The notes under the pieces are model-generated. The model was not told the DNA's origin and made no database searches. It saw only the letters and a program-made list of their open reading frames with translations. 64,000 bases of DNA from Devosia oryziradicis (lineage in GTDB: Bacteria > Pseudomonadota > Alphaproteobacteria > Rhizobiales > Devosiaceae). The position numbers were made by a program, and so were the translations under genes. Where the stretch lies: contig NZ_CP068047.1 in NCBI RefSeq assembly GCF_016698645.1, positions 3,135,001 to 3,199,000 of the forward strand, written 5' to 3'. Shown here piece after piece: positions 51,617 to 60,923 of the stretch (within the stretch, counting starts at the first letter, position 1; each line of letters opens with the position of its first letter).

Positions 51617-52765
51617 ATGGCCCTCTATCAGGCCCCGTCATTCGAAGCGTTGGAAAAACTCAGCCGCAGCCGCGATGCCGACCTGGCCCGGCGTGAGCTG
51701 CTGGATCCCGACCGCATCCGCGGGCGCGGCGCGCAGTCCAACCATACCGGTCGCTTCGAGAAGCAGAAGCGCGAGGGATTCGATGACGGCTGGGACAATG
51801 TAGAGCCGCTGTCCATCTTCCAGACGGTCGAGCATGTCGAACGCGCCAAGACAATCATCACCAGCAATGACAGCCCCGATATCGGCTTCGAGCGTTCGAT
51901 CAACGCCTATCGCGGCTGCGAGCATGGCTGCTCCTACTGCTTTGCCCGGCCAACCCATGCATTTCTCGGCCATTCGGCCGGCATCGAATTCGAACGCGAC
52001 ATCTATGTGAAGGTGAACGCCGTCGAGGCGCTGCGTACCGAGCTCGGAGCCAAGGGCTACAAGGTCAAGCCCATCGCCATGGGCACCAATACCGACCCCT
52101 ACCAGCCTGCCGAGCGCAAGCACAAGCTGACGCGCGGCATCCTCGAAGTCATGCTCGAGACGCGCCACCCGGTCATGATCACCACCAAATCGGCGCTGAT
52201 CATTCGCGACCTCGACATCCTGACCGAACTGTCCAAGCTGGGACTGGTCAAGGTCGCTGTGTCGATGACTTCGATGGACCACAAGCTCAGCCGCAAGATG
52301 GAGCCGCGCGCTTCGTCCCCTGCCCGCCGGCTCGAGGCAATTCGCCTGCTCAGCGAGGCGGGCGTACCCACTGCGGTGTTCGCGTCGCCGATGATCCCGG
52401 CGATCAACGACATGGAGCTGGAGCGCATCCTCGACGCCGCGGCGGCCCAGGGAGCGGTGAGCGCCTCGATGATCCTGCTGCGCCTGCCCGGCGAAGTGCG
52501 CGAGGTGTTCCGCGAATGGTTGCTGCGGCATTTCCCGGATCGCGTGCGGCATGTGCTGGCGCTGGTGCGCGATACACGTGGCGGCAAGGACTACGACTCC
52601 CGCTGGGGCACGCGGATGACCGGCGAAGGCCCCTATGCCATCCTGCTGCGCCAGCGCTTCGACAAGGCGCGCGAACGCTATGGCCTCGAGACAAAGCTGC
52701 CCGGCCTGCGCACCGACCTGTTCGTGGCGCCGCGGCTCGAGGAAAGGCAGATGAGCCTGTTTTAG
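51617..52765 (+). CDS. PA0069-family radical SAM protein (SPL-like)
   Basis: 382 residues. The radical SAM cluster motif is Cys101-x3-Cys105-x2-Cys108 in AYRGCEHGCSYCFARPTHAF; GTNTDPYQPAERKHKLTRGIL and SMTSMDHKLSRKMEPRASSP are typical of the spore-photoproduct-lyase-like PA0069 group. Family members are not proven to repair DNA. The last residues are ERQMSLF, a match to the beta-clamp-binding pentapeptide and identical to the end of the SRAP protein at 18702. A LexA box precedes the gene. The stop overlaps the convergent HAD gene stop. Confidence 0.9.
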   Translation: MALYQAPSFEALEKLSRSRDADLARRELLDPDRIRGRGAQSNHTGRFEKQKREGFDDGWDNVEPLSIFQTVEHVERAKTIITSNDSPDIGFERSINAYRGCEHGCSYCFARPTHAFLGHSAGIEFERDIYVKVNAVEALRTELGAKGYKVKPIAMGTNTDPYQPAERKHKLTRGILEVMLETRHPVMITTKSALIIRDLDILTELSKLGLVKVAVSMTSMDHKLSRKMEPRASSPARRLEAIRLLSEAGVPTAVFASPMIPAINDMELERILDAAAAQGAVSASMILLRLPGEVREVFREWLLRHFPDRVRHVLALVRDTRGGKDYDSRWGTRMTGEGPYAILLRQRFDKARERYGLETKLPGLRTDLFVAPRLEERQMSLF

Positions 52766-53472
52766 GAACGCGACCCCTGATGGCCGGGCTGGGGATATGC
52801 GCTCCCGACCCGCTCGGCAATGAAGGCCAGGACATCGGGATCATCGTAGCCGTCTGCCGATAGGACCGCCCCAGCCGCCGTCAGGTCGTCGTGCAGCAGT
52901 GATGTCCTGATACCCACGGTCGCCAGTCCAGCCGCCGTCGCCGAAGCGATGCCCGTGCGGGAATCCTCGAAGGCCACCGACAGTTCGGCGCGCGCCCCAA
53001 GCAGTCGCAGCCCCTCCAGATAGGGCAGCGGGTGGGGCTTGCCATGCTCAAGCTCGGCGCCGATTACCACGGCGCGGAAGCGATGGCGGATGCCCAGGCC
53101 ATCCAGTATCAGGTCGGCATTGGCGCGCGGCGCGTTGGTCACCGCCGCCATCGGCAGGCCAACTGCACCGGCCAGATTCAGCAAATCGAAGAGACCTGGT
53201 ACCGGGTGGATCGCCGAACGCGCCAGTTCGCGGAATACCGCTTCCTTGCCGTCAAGCACCGCCATGCCTTCTGCCGGCGACAGATGCGGCACGAAACGCG
53301 CAGCAATGGCCGAATTGGCAAGCCCCTGCAGCTCCCGCGAGAAACGCGGCTTGTCGAAGACATGACCATAGGGCGCGAAGGCGCGGTTGAAAGCCTCCAG
53401 GTGGATCGGGTCGGTGTCGGCCAGGGTGCCGTCGATGTCGAACAGCAGCGCGGCGCCGGGAACAGGCTTCAT
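52762..53472 (-). CDS. HAD-family hydrolase (beta-phosphoglucomutase-like)
   Basis: 236 residues. Motif I LLFDIDGTLADTDPIH with nucleophile Asp, motif II AAVTNAPRAN, motif III lysine in LEHGKPHPLPYL, and motif IV VAFEDSRTGIASA. The alpha-helical C1 cap fits the phosphatase/beta-PGM subgroup that dephosphorylates small sugar phosphates. Substrate unknown. It overlaps the stop of the radical SAM gene by a few bases and is otherwise alone. Confidence 0.9.
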   Translation of the reverse strand: MKPVPGAALLFDIDGTLADTDPIHLEAFNRAFAPYGHVFDKPRFSRELQGLANSAIAARFVPHLSPAEGMAVLDGKEAVFRELARSAIHPVPGLFDLLNLAGAVGLPMAAVTNAPRANADLILDGLGIRHRFRAVVIGAELEHGKPHPLPYLEGLRLLGARAELSVAFEDSRTGIASATAAGLATVGIRTSLLHDDLTAAGAVLSADGYDDPDVLAFIAERVGSAYPQPGHQGSRS

Positions 53473-53601
53473 GGGGACGTCCAGTCAAGACAGGGGCCGC
53501 TGGATCAGCGACCGGTCCGTGTGGAACAACAAATGTGGAGAGAGGTCAATGCGCAGGTGAGCTGCGCGGCACCTGACGGGGGAAAATGTTCGGGTAACCG
53601 G

Positions 53602-54498
53602 CTAATCGCCCGCAAGTCGCGTTCTCCGCCATGGACCCCTGAAGGGCCGCCAGCCCAGCGTCATGCCGGCTGCCGCCACCAGAATTGCGGCCGCGCCCAC
53701 CAGTTGCGACAGGCCCAGCCAATGTCCGAAGACGACGAAATCGGCCACGATCGCCACGACCGGATAGATGAACGACAGCGCGCCGGTAAGGTGCGTTGGC
53801 AGCTTCTGGATGGCGCCGTAGAGCAGGATATAGACCAGGCCGGTATGCACGGCGCCGATCGCGGCCAGACTGAGCCAGGTATCGTGCGCCGTGGGCAGTT
53901 GCGTTAGGTTGGCGAAAGGCGCCGCCATCAGCATGCCGACACCGACCTGGATCAGCGCGATCAGATGCGGCGGGACGCCCTTCAGCCGCTTGGTGATAAA
54001 GGCGGCCACCGCGTAGCAAAAGGCTGCGCCCAGCGACAGGGCGATCCCGGCAAGATAGTCGGTTCCGCCCGGCCCCGCCTTGGCATTGGCGATCAGGACC
54101 ACGCCAGCAAAGGCGATGGCGAGCCAGGCCAGCTTGTGGCCGGTGAGCCGCTCGCCCAGGAACAGCGCGCCGAACCCGACCAGCATGAAAGGCTGGGTGT
54201 TGTAGACGGCGGTGGCCATGGAAATGGATGCGAGCGGATAGGCAGCAAACAGCAGCAGCCAATTGGCCACAATAGCGACGCCTCCAAGCACGGCAAGGGT
54301 GAACTGGCGCCACGTGATGATGCCAGGCCGGAACAGGCCGAGCGCCGCGCAGGCAACAAGCAGCGGCACAGCGCCGAACACGCAGCGCCACAGCACGATA
54401 TCGACGATGGGCTGGCCGGAGAACACCACGAAGACGCCGATGGTGCCGGATATGGCCATGGCCACAGTCATCTCGATCGTTCCGCGCGTGGTGCTCAT
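53602..54498 (-). CDS. EamA/DMT-family transporter
   Basis: 298 residues from ATG 54498, selected for the GGAGG five bases before it. Ten hydrophobic helices in two EamA repeats (FVVFSGQPIVDIVLWRCVFG; FITKRLKGVPPHLIALIQVG). These permeases export amino acids or related metabolites. It is divergent from an Lrp/AsnC regulator across a 125-base gap, the usual arrangement of an amino-acid exporter with its regulator. Confidence 0.9.
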   Translation of the reverse strand: MSTTRGTIEMTVAMAISGTIGVFVVFSGQPIVDIVLWRCVFGAVPLLVACAALGLFRPGIITWRQFTLAVLGGVAIVANWLLLFAAYPLASISMATAVYNTQPFMLVGFGALFLGERLTGHKLAWLAIAFAGVVLIANAKAGPGGTDYLAGIALSLGAAFCYAVAAFITKRLKGVPPHLIALIQVGVGMLMAAPFANLTQLPTAHDTWLSLAAIGAVHTGLVYILLYGAIQKLPTHLTGALSFIYPVVAIVADFVVFGHWLGLSQLVGAAAILVAAAGMTLGWRPFRGPWRRTRLAGD

Positions 54499-54623
54499 GG
54501 CCGCCTCCATATTGGGCCAGATTACGCCCCTATAGCGGTCGACTTCTATGATAAGGCATAGGCAAATCGGGCGCTTCACCTTACAATTTGCCAAAAATTC
54601 GGATAACCGCCTAAGGAATCTCC

Positions 54624-55058
54624 ATGATTGATGAGATCGACCAGAAAATCATCGAAGCCCTGGCCGACAATGCCCGGCTGTCGATCAAGGAGTTGGCGCA
54701 ACAGGTGGGCCTGTCGTCGCCCAGCGCCTCGGAGCGCCTGCGGCGACTCGAGGAGCGAGGCGTGGTCGCGCGCTTCACGGTCGATCTCGACCTCAGAGCC
54801 ATAGGCTATCCGCTACAGGCCATCGTGCGGATACGGCCGCTGCCCGGCAAGCTGCACATCGTGCAGCGGCTGATCGAGGACATTCCGCAGATCACCGAAT
54901 GCGACAAGGTGACCGGCGACGACTGCTTCGTCGCACGCCTGCATATGCGGTCGATCGAGCAGCTCGACGAGATCCTCGACCGCATCGCCGACAAGGCCGA
55001 GACGAGCACGGCCATCATCAAGACGCAGCCGGTCAAGCGGCGCCTGCCGCCGCTCTAG
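54624..55058 (+). CDS. Lrp/AsnC-family transcriptional regulator
   Basis: 144 residues. N-terminal HTH (IDEIDQKIIEALADNARLSI KELAQQVGLSSPSASERL) and C-terminal RAM domain (QAIVRIRPLPGK, CDKVTGDDCFVARLHMRSIE QLDEILDRI). It should respond to an amino acid and control the divergent EamA permease. The stop overlaps that of a convergent exported-protein gene. Confidence 0.93.
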   Translation: MIDEIDQKIIEALADNARLSIKELAQQVGLSSPSASERLRRLEERGVVARFTVDLDLRAIGYPLQAIVRIRPLPGKLHIVQRLIEDIPQITECDKVTGDDCFVARLHMRSIEQLDEILDRIADKAETSTAIIKTQPVKRRLPPL

Positions 55059-55645
55059 TACTGCGCGACCCGGCGCGCATAGGCGGCCATGAAGTCGATC
55101 GAGGCGGTCACGCCCCGCAGCGATAGCCACACATCCTTGCTGGGCTGGGCACCGCCCTTGAGCGGCACGGTCAGGACCAGGGAGGCACGCTCCTTCAACT
55201 GGTCCAGCAAAGCCGCCTTGCGCGCTGGATCGACGATGAAGAACTGGTTGACCGTATTGTAGCGCGTTTCGAGATCACGGCCGAAATCGAAGCTCTCGGC
55301 GACTCCGCCGCCAAAGGAGAGCTTCAGCACCCCGCTCGTATCGGCCTCCACGCCATCGGCTGCCACGGTGATGGCTAGGTCGAGCTCGCCGTTGAGGCGA
55401 TTGCGGAAGATGGTGAGCTTGTAAGCCGGCAGGCCGGCGCTGTTCAGCTCCTGGCTGCCGGTGCTGGCAAAGCAGGAAAAGCCATAGTAGTCGCTGGCAT
55501 CTTCGTCGATGACGTCGGGGCAGGCGGCCAGCCAGTCCCGGTGATATTCCCGCCATTCACCAAAGGGATGGTGGAAGGGCGCTGCGGCGACTGGCAGGGA
55601 CGCGGCGACCAAAGCAATTAAGGCGCTGCCGATTTTGGCGATCAT
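55055..55645 (-). CDS. Exported protein of unknown function
   Basis: 196 residues from ATG 55645. Sec signal peptide (MIAKIGSALIALVAASLPVAAA). The mature part opens FHHPFGEWREYHRDWLAACP and has two cysteines about 20 residues apart (LAACPDVIDED, YGFSCFAS), then a beta-rich region and VNQFFIVDPARKAALLDQLK near the end. It looks like rhizobial periplasmic proteins of the IalB-like size class, but I cannot assign it. It is divergent from the DUF4180 gene. Confidence 0.65.
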   Translation of the reverse strand: MIAKIGSALIALVAASLPVAAAPFHHPFGEWREYHRDWLAACPDVIDEDASDYYGFSCFASTGSQELNSAGLPAYKLTIFRNRLNGELDLAITVAADGVEADTSGVLKLSFGGGVAESFDFGRDLETRYNTVNQFFIVDPARKAALLDQLKERASLVLTVPLKGGAQPSKDVWLSLRGVTASIDFMAAYARRVAQY

Positions 55646-55736
55646 CGAGATGCTTTCGTGTGCTGCCCCCAGCAGCCTCGTATATAGCAGTCCGTCTCGG
55701 ACATTACAGTGCAGAGCGTGTCGAAAGGACAACAAG

Positions 55737-56090
55737 ATGACCATCACGACGGAAAACGGGAAGGCACTGTTCGAAGTCGCCGCCACGGGTGCGCTGCTGG
55801 CCACCGAACAGGACGCGCTCGACCTCGTCGGAGCCACCTATGGCACCGACGCCGACATCATCGTGGTGCCGGTGGCCCGGCTCGATCCGCAGTTCTTCGA
55901 ATTGCGCAACGGCCTCGCCGGTGGATTCATCCAGAAATTGCAGAACTACCAGAAGCGGCTGGTGGTGCTCGGCGATATCGCCGCCGAGGTGGCGGCGAGC
56001 AAGTCGCTGCACGACTTCGTCTATGAAACGAACCGCGTGGGCCACCACCTGTTCGCGCCCGATCGCGAGACCATGCTGGCGCGGCTGTGA
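55737..56090 (+). CDS. DUF4180 domain protein
   Basis: 117 residues from ATG 55737 with AAAGGA upstream. The sequence pattern (DIIVVPVARLDPQFFELRNG, GGFIQKLQNYQKRLVVLGDI, SLHDFVYETNRVGHHLFA) matches DUF4180. It resembles an alpha/beta STAS- or response-like fold; no activity is known. It lies 45 bases before rnhB on the same strand. Confidence 0.8.
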   Translation: MTITTENGKALFEVAATGALLATEQDALDLVGATYGTDADIIVVPVARLDPQFFELRNGLAGGFIQKLQNYQKRLVVLGDIAAEVAASKSLHDFVYETNRVGHHLFAPDRETMLARL

Positions 56091-56135
56091 TCGCCGTGGC
56101 GTTGACTTGGCCGGCGCGAGGACGATGCTGGCGGC

Positions 56136-56798
56136 ATGCTGTTCGATTCGCCTGTTCAGACCGAGCCTGACTACATCCATGAGCGCCAGCTCATGGCGCG
56201 TGGCGCCCGCATCATCGCCGGCGTCGACGAAGCCGGTCGCGGTCCGCTGGCCGGCCCGGTCGTGGTTTCTGCCGTGGTCTTGGATGCGCGCGCCATTCCG
56301 CCCGGGCTCAACGATTCCAAGAAGCTGACCGAAGAGCAGCGCGAATTGCTGTTCGAACAGGTAATGGCCACGGCGCTGGCAGTCTCGGTCGTGGTGGCGC
56401 CGCCCTCGATCATCCTCAGCCACAATATTCGCGGCGCGACCCTCTGGGGCATGGCGCAGGCCGCCTCGAGCCTCAGCCTGCGGCCCGACCGCGTGCTGAT
56501 CGACGGCCGCGACGTGCCGATGGGCTTGCCCTGCGAGGGCCTGGCGCTGATCGGCGGGGACGGGCGCAGCGTTTCCATTGCCGCCGCCTCGGTCGTCGCT
56601 AAGGTGACGCGCGACCGGATGTGCAAGATCATGGATTGCGACGCGCCCCATTTCGGCTTTGCCGGCCACAAGGGCTACTCGACACCCCAGCATATGCGCG
56701 CACTGGTGCAGCATGGCCCCTGTCGCCACCATCGCGAGGAATTCGCCCCGGTGGCGGAGGCATGGGAGCGCCTGCGGGGCGTGGCCGCGGTAGCTTGA
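56136..56798 (+). CDS. rnhB: Ribonuclease HII
   Basis: 220 residues. Catalytic Asp31-Glu32 in GVDEAGRGPLAGPVVVSAVV, Asp123 in VLIDGRDVP, and the later KVTRDRMCKIMDCDAPHFGF and HKGYSTPQHMRAL. It removes ribonucleotides from DNA. Followed by repeat element E and then ccrM, an rnhB-ccrM order common in the alphaproteobacteria. Confidence 0.97.
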   Translation: MLFDSPVQTEPDYIHERQLMARGARIIAGVDEAGRGPLAGPVVVSAVVLDARAIPPGLNDSKKLTEEQRELLFEQVMATALAVSVVVAPPSIILSHNIRGATLWGMAQAASSLSLRPDRVLIDGRDVPMGLPCEGLALIGGDGRSVSIAAASVVAKVTRDRMCKIMDCDAPHFGFAGHKGYSTPQHMRALVQHGPCRHHREEFAPVAEAWERLRGVAAVA

Positions 56799-56817
56799 GG
56801 CGCATGGAGCGTATGAC

Positions 56818-56939
56818 TCCACCCCCTCCTACCTCCCCCATAAAGGGGGGAGGTTTCTCTCCGCTCTCGTTGCACAATCGAGACCAACCCACAGAGCGGC
56901 ACCTCCCCTTGATGGGGGAGGCCGGGAGGGGGTGGGGCC
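56818..56939. repeat. Palindromic intergenic repeat, family E
   Basis: About 120 bases with strong self-complementarity: CCACCCCCTCC at 56818 pairs with GGAGGGGGTGG near 56929, and the inner hairpins CCTCCCCC..GGGGGGAGG and CCTCCCC..GGGGGAGG flank a unique centre (TTGCACAATCGAGACC). Single copy in the window, between rnhB and ccrM. Confidence 0.85.
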
Positions 56940-56976
56940 ACGAAAGCCGTTCCATCGACCGTGCAAGCGACCTCCC

Positions 56977-56991
56977 TTAACCTCCCGCTAA
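56977..56991 (+). promoter_or_regulatory. Candidate CtrA box upstream of ccrM
   Basis: TTAA-N7-CTAA, one mismatch from the full CtrA consensus TTAA-N7-TTAA, 72 bases before the ccrM start. CtrA controls ccrM in Caulobacter and rhizobia, which makes the position credible. Confidence 0.5.
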
Positions 56992-57037
56992 CCCCTTACG
57001 AACGCTCCATTAACTCTGGCAGGCTATAACCGTCTCG

Positions 57038-58196
<1,159 letters not shown>

Positions 58197-58229
58197 TCCT
58201 GACCTCCAATCGTCTCAGGCTCTACTAAC

Positions 58230-58258
58230 GGCCGCTGGTTTGCCCCAGCGGCCTTTTT
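58230..58258 (+). terminator. Rho-independent terminator of ccrM
   Basis: Nine-base stem GGCCGCTGG/CCAGCGGCC with a six-base loop and five T (58254-58258), 33 bases past the ccrM stop. Confidence 0.92.
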
Positions 58259-58365
58259 GTTTGCCAAATAACGCCGGGCGCCCGCTGGGCCGCCGCTTGC
58301 GGATTTCTTAACGCCATCGGGGCCCGGGATTGGCCGTATCAAACCGATGCAGGTAGATTGGGCGC

Positions 58366-58554
58366 ATGATCTGGATCGCCTTTGCCGTGCATATGTTTGT
58401 GTCCGTCGTGGTGGGATGGGCGGTCTTCCTCCTGGGCAAGCGCTTTCTGCCCGAACCCTGGAACCAGGCCAGCGTCGTCATTCCGCTCGCCGCCGCGCTC
58501 GGTCTATTGCTCATCATCGCTACGCTGCCCCATTGGCACCTCGCTCAAGGCTGA
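58366..58554 (+). CDS. Small two-helix membrane protein
   Basis: 62 residues with two hydrophobic segments (about 3-24 and 37-55) and a conserved-looking connector KRFLPEPWNQASVV. Length, codon use and hydrophobicity favour a real gene. No family recognised and no strong ribosome-binding site (weak AGGTAGAT 15 bases upstream). Its end overlaps the stop of the convergent DapA-family gene. Confidence 0.5.
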   Translation: MIWIAFAVHMFVSVVVGWAVFLLGKRFLPEPWNQASVVIPLAAALGLLLIIATLPHWHLAQG

Positions 58555-59444
58555 TCGGCGACGGCCATTGCGGCTTCGATCTTCCGCGCCAGTTCCGCAC
58601 TGACAGGCACCATCGGCAACCGCATTTCCGGGCTGTCGATCAGGCCGGTGCGCCAGAGCCAGTGCTTGATCGCACCGGGGCTGGGTTCGGAAAACAGCAG
58701 GCGGGGGATGTCGGCAAGCCGCCGCCAGTCGGCCAGCGCGCCGGGTTGATCGCCTGCGGAGAGCTTGTCGCCAATGCCGGCAAAGCCTGAAGTATAAACA
58801 TGGGCCGAGGCCAGAATGGCGCCGTCGGCGCCGCTGCTCAGGGCGCTATAGAAATGCGGGTCCTCGCCGGTCAGCACGGCAAAACCCGATGGCTTGTGGC
58901 GGATGAGGTCGAAGGTCTGGGCCGGGTCGGCGCAGCAATCCTTGACCCCGACGATGTTGGTGCGCTCCGCCAGGCGCAACATGGTCTCGTTCCCCAGGTT
59001 GACGCCTGTGCGGTAGGGGATGTTGTAGATCAGGATCGGCCGATCTGCACTATCTGCCAGCGCCGAGAAGTGCTCCAACAGGCCCCGCTGGGACGGTCGC
59101 GTGTAGTAGGGGCAGGCGACCAGGTAGCCATCCGCCCCCCAGTCCTGGACATGCTGCAACGTCTTGATCAGCTTGCGCGTATCGCTTCCCGAAAGTCCCA
59201 GATAGATCGGGATTGGCCGACCTGCATCGGCGAGGACCGCGCGGGTAATAGCCAGCAAGGCGCGGATTTCGTCATCGTCGAGCGACATGCCTTCCCCGGT
59301 CGTCGCACCCAGGATGAAACCGTCGATCGGCTGTGCGGCATAGTGGGCAACCAGCCGGCGCAGCGAAGGCGTGTCGAGTTGCCCATCGCGAAACGGGGTG
59401 ATGAGCGGCAGCCAAAGGCCGGAAAGGGAATGCTGGCGTTCCAT
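58545..59444 (-). CDS. Dihydrodipicolinate synthase (DapA) family aldolase
   Basis: 299 residues from ATG 59444 with GAGGAG ten bases upstream. TIM-barrel class I aldolase: Schiff-base Lys168 in GVKDCCADP, Tyr140 in IYNIPYRTGVNLG, and GATTGEGMSLDDDE (Thr48/Thr49). All DapA catalytic residues appear present. It could be the lysine-pathway enzyme, but DapA-family paralogues also include sugar-acid and N-acetylneuraminate lyases, and the usual neighbours (smpB and a soluble lytic transglycosylase) are absent. Confidence 0.85.
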   Translation of the reverse strand: MERQHSLSGLWLPLITPFRDGQLDTPSLRRLVAHYAAQPIDGFILGATTGEGMSLDDDEIRALLAITRAVLADAGRPIPIYLGLSGSDTRKLIKTLQHVQDWGADGYLVACPYYTRPSQRGLLEHFSALADSADRPILIYNIPYRTGVNLGNETMLRLAERTNIVGVKDCCADPAQTFDLIRHKPSGFAVLTGEDPHFYSALSSGADGAILASAHVYTSGFAGIGDKLSAGDQPGALADWRRLADIPRLLFSEPSPGAIKHWLWRTGLIDSPEMRLPMVPVSAELARKIEAAMAVADQP

Positions 59445-59753
59445 ATGTGTCTCCTCAGGGCCGGAGACGGAGCGCGCACGAATAAGCCCCGTCGAAACCG
59501 GCGGGGTCAATCTGATCTCGGTGCTTGCTAAAACCTGCGCGCGACGACCATCAGCCCCGGAAGGGGGCTTTTTTCGATGCGTTGAGCTTGGCGGTGCGGC
59601 AGGTCATGGCGCTAGGGTCAGGCATAGCCCCCTGCTTGTCAACGCCTGCGTCGAGACAATTCAGCTGGCCGCATTTCGGAATTGTGCCGGCTCGAAGTGC
59701 GTTGTTAACCGCCTGGCCCCACCATGCGCGCGTCGTGCGCAAGGGACGCTGCC
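59445..59753. other. 309-base intergenic region with an orphan terminator
   Basis: Between the divergent DapA-family and diguanylate cyclase genes. It contains a plus-strand hairpin plus T6 (59553-59574) that no annotated plus-strand gene explains, and TTAACC at 59705-59710 just before the cyclase gene. No protein gene is supported. Confidence 0.6.
59553..59574 (+). terminator. Orphan plus-strand terminator
   Basis: AGCCCC, loop GGAA, GGGGGCT, then TTTTTT at 59569-59574. It is a convincing Rho-independent terminator facing right, but the nearest upstream gene is on the minus strand. It could end a short RNA or a leader transcript starting after 59444. Confidence 0.75.
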
Positions 59754-60917
59754 GTGACTGCCACCGTGGGCCTCAATATTGTCATTGCCGGCGTGCTGGG
59801 CCTGCTGGCCCTGCTTTGCGCCGTTGCCAGCCTGGCACTGCAGCGAAACGTGCCTTTGGCCTGGGTGGCCGCAGCACTGGCTGTCGGGACCACGCAAACG
59901 CTGCTGCTCACCTTCGCCGCCGGAACACCGCTCGAATTCGTCTCCGCCATGGTGCTGGCGCCATTCGGCTTCTGGCTGGCGAACAACACGATCTACTGCT
60001 TGATGCCCGACAAACGGCTGCGGCAGGCATATCTTGCGGCATTCTCCGCTCTGTGTGCGGTTGCCGTGGGGCTTTTTGTGGCGGGCGCCCCCTTCTTCTT
60101 CCAGGTCATCGTCGTCCAGCTTGCCTGCACCTTGGCGATGACCGATGCGGCCCTTCGCATCCTGAGCGGCATCAAGTGGCGCATGCTTGACGTTTCGCTG
60201 CTGCTGGTCGTGGGGGCACTGACCCTGCTGCGGGCGGCGCGGTTGCCGCTGATTGCCTTTTACTTCGGGCCGGACGTTGGGTTTTCGGACTACAACGGCT
60301 CGGTAGTGGAGTTGACCCTTCTTGCCGTCGAGAGCCTGGTAACACTGGGCATCATTGCATTGGTGATTTCCTCGATCATCGCCGACACCATCGCCACCTA
60401 CCAGCAGCAGTCGGAACGCGATGGGCTTACGGGCTTGTTGAACCGCCGTGCGATCGACGCGATGGCGGGTCAGGCCGGTCCGGCCGGTGGCGCGGTGATC
60501 TTCTGCGACCTCGACCACTTCAAGCTGGTCAATGATCGATACGGCCATCAGATCGGCGACGCCGTGATCAAGGCTTTCGCCGCACTGATCGAGCGCACCG
60601 GACATCAGGCGGGACGGATTGGCGGCGAGGAATTCGCACTGCTTCTGCCAGGCGCCAGCGCTGCGGATGCCCGGGATGTGGCGGAAATGATCCGTCGGCG
60701 CTTCAACGAACTGGCCCATCCGGTGCTTGGGGCCACCGAGCGGCTCAGCGCCAGCTTCGGCATCGGCGCGTACCAGCCGAGCCAGCCACCCGCCAGCGCC
60801 TTCATTCGGGCCGACAACGCGCTCTATCGCGCCAAGGCCGCGGGACGAAACCGGGTCGAGGCGGACCCCTCCGCCGAGCAGCCGGAACCATCCGGCGCGC
60901 GTGAACAGGCTGCCTGA
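59754..60917 (+). CDS. Membrane diguanylate cyclase (GGDEF)
   Basis: 387 residues from GTG 59754, chosen for AAGGGA seven bases upstream; ATG 59724 is the alternative. Six or seven hydrophobic segments fill residues 1-205 with no recognised sensor domain, followed by a GGDEF domain (215-370): ERDGLTGLLNRRAID, CDLDHFKLVNDRYGHQIGDA and GGEEF. The I-site position reads RTGH in place of RxxD, so product inhibition through that site is probably lost, unlike the cyclase at 47753. Converges with mutY (6-base gap). Confidence 0.9.
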   Translation: MTATVGLNIVIAGVLGLLALLCAVASLALQRNVPLAWVAAALAVGTTQTLLLTFAAGTPLEFVSAMVLAPFGFWLANNTIYCLMPDKRLRQAYLAAFSALCAVAVGLFVAGAPFFFQVIVVQLACTLAMTDAALRILSGIKWRMLDVSLLLVVGALTLLRAARLPLIAFYFGPDVGFSDYNGSVVELTLLAVESLVTLGIIALVISSIIADTIATYQQQSERDGLTGLLNRRAIDAMAGQAGPAGGAVIFCDLDHFKLVNDRYGHQIGDAVIKAFAALIERTGHQAGRIGGEEFALLLPGASAADARDVAEMIRRRFNELAHPVLGATERLSASFGIGAYQPSQPPASAFIRADNALYRAKAAGRNRVEADPSAEQPEPSGAREQAA

Positions 60918-60923
60918 GCGTCG

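Noticed and set aside
51367..51696. 109-codon open frame in the exporter/radical SAM gap
   Set aside because: No ribosome-binding site, no family pattern, overlaps the radical SAM start and contains the LexA box.
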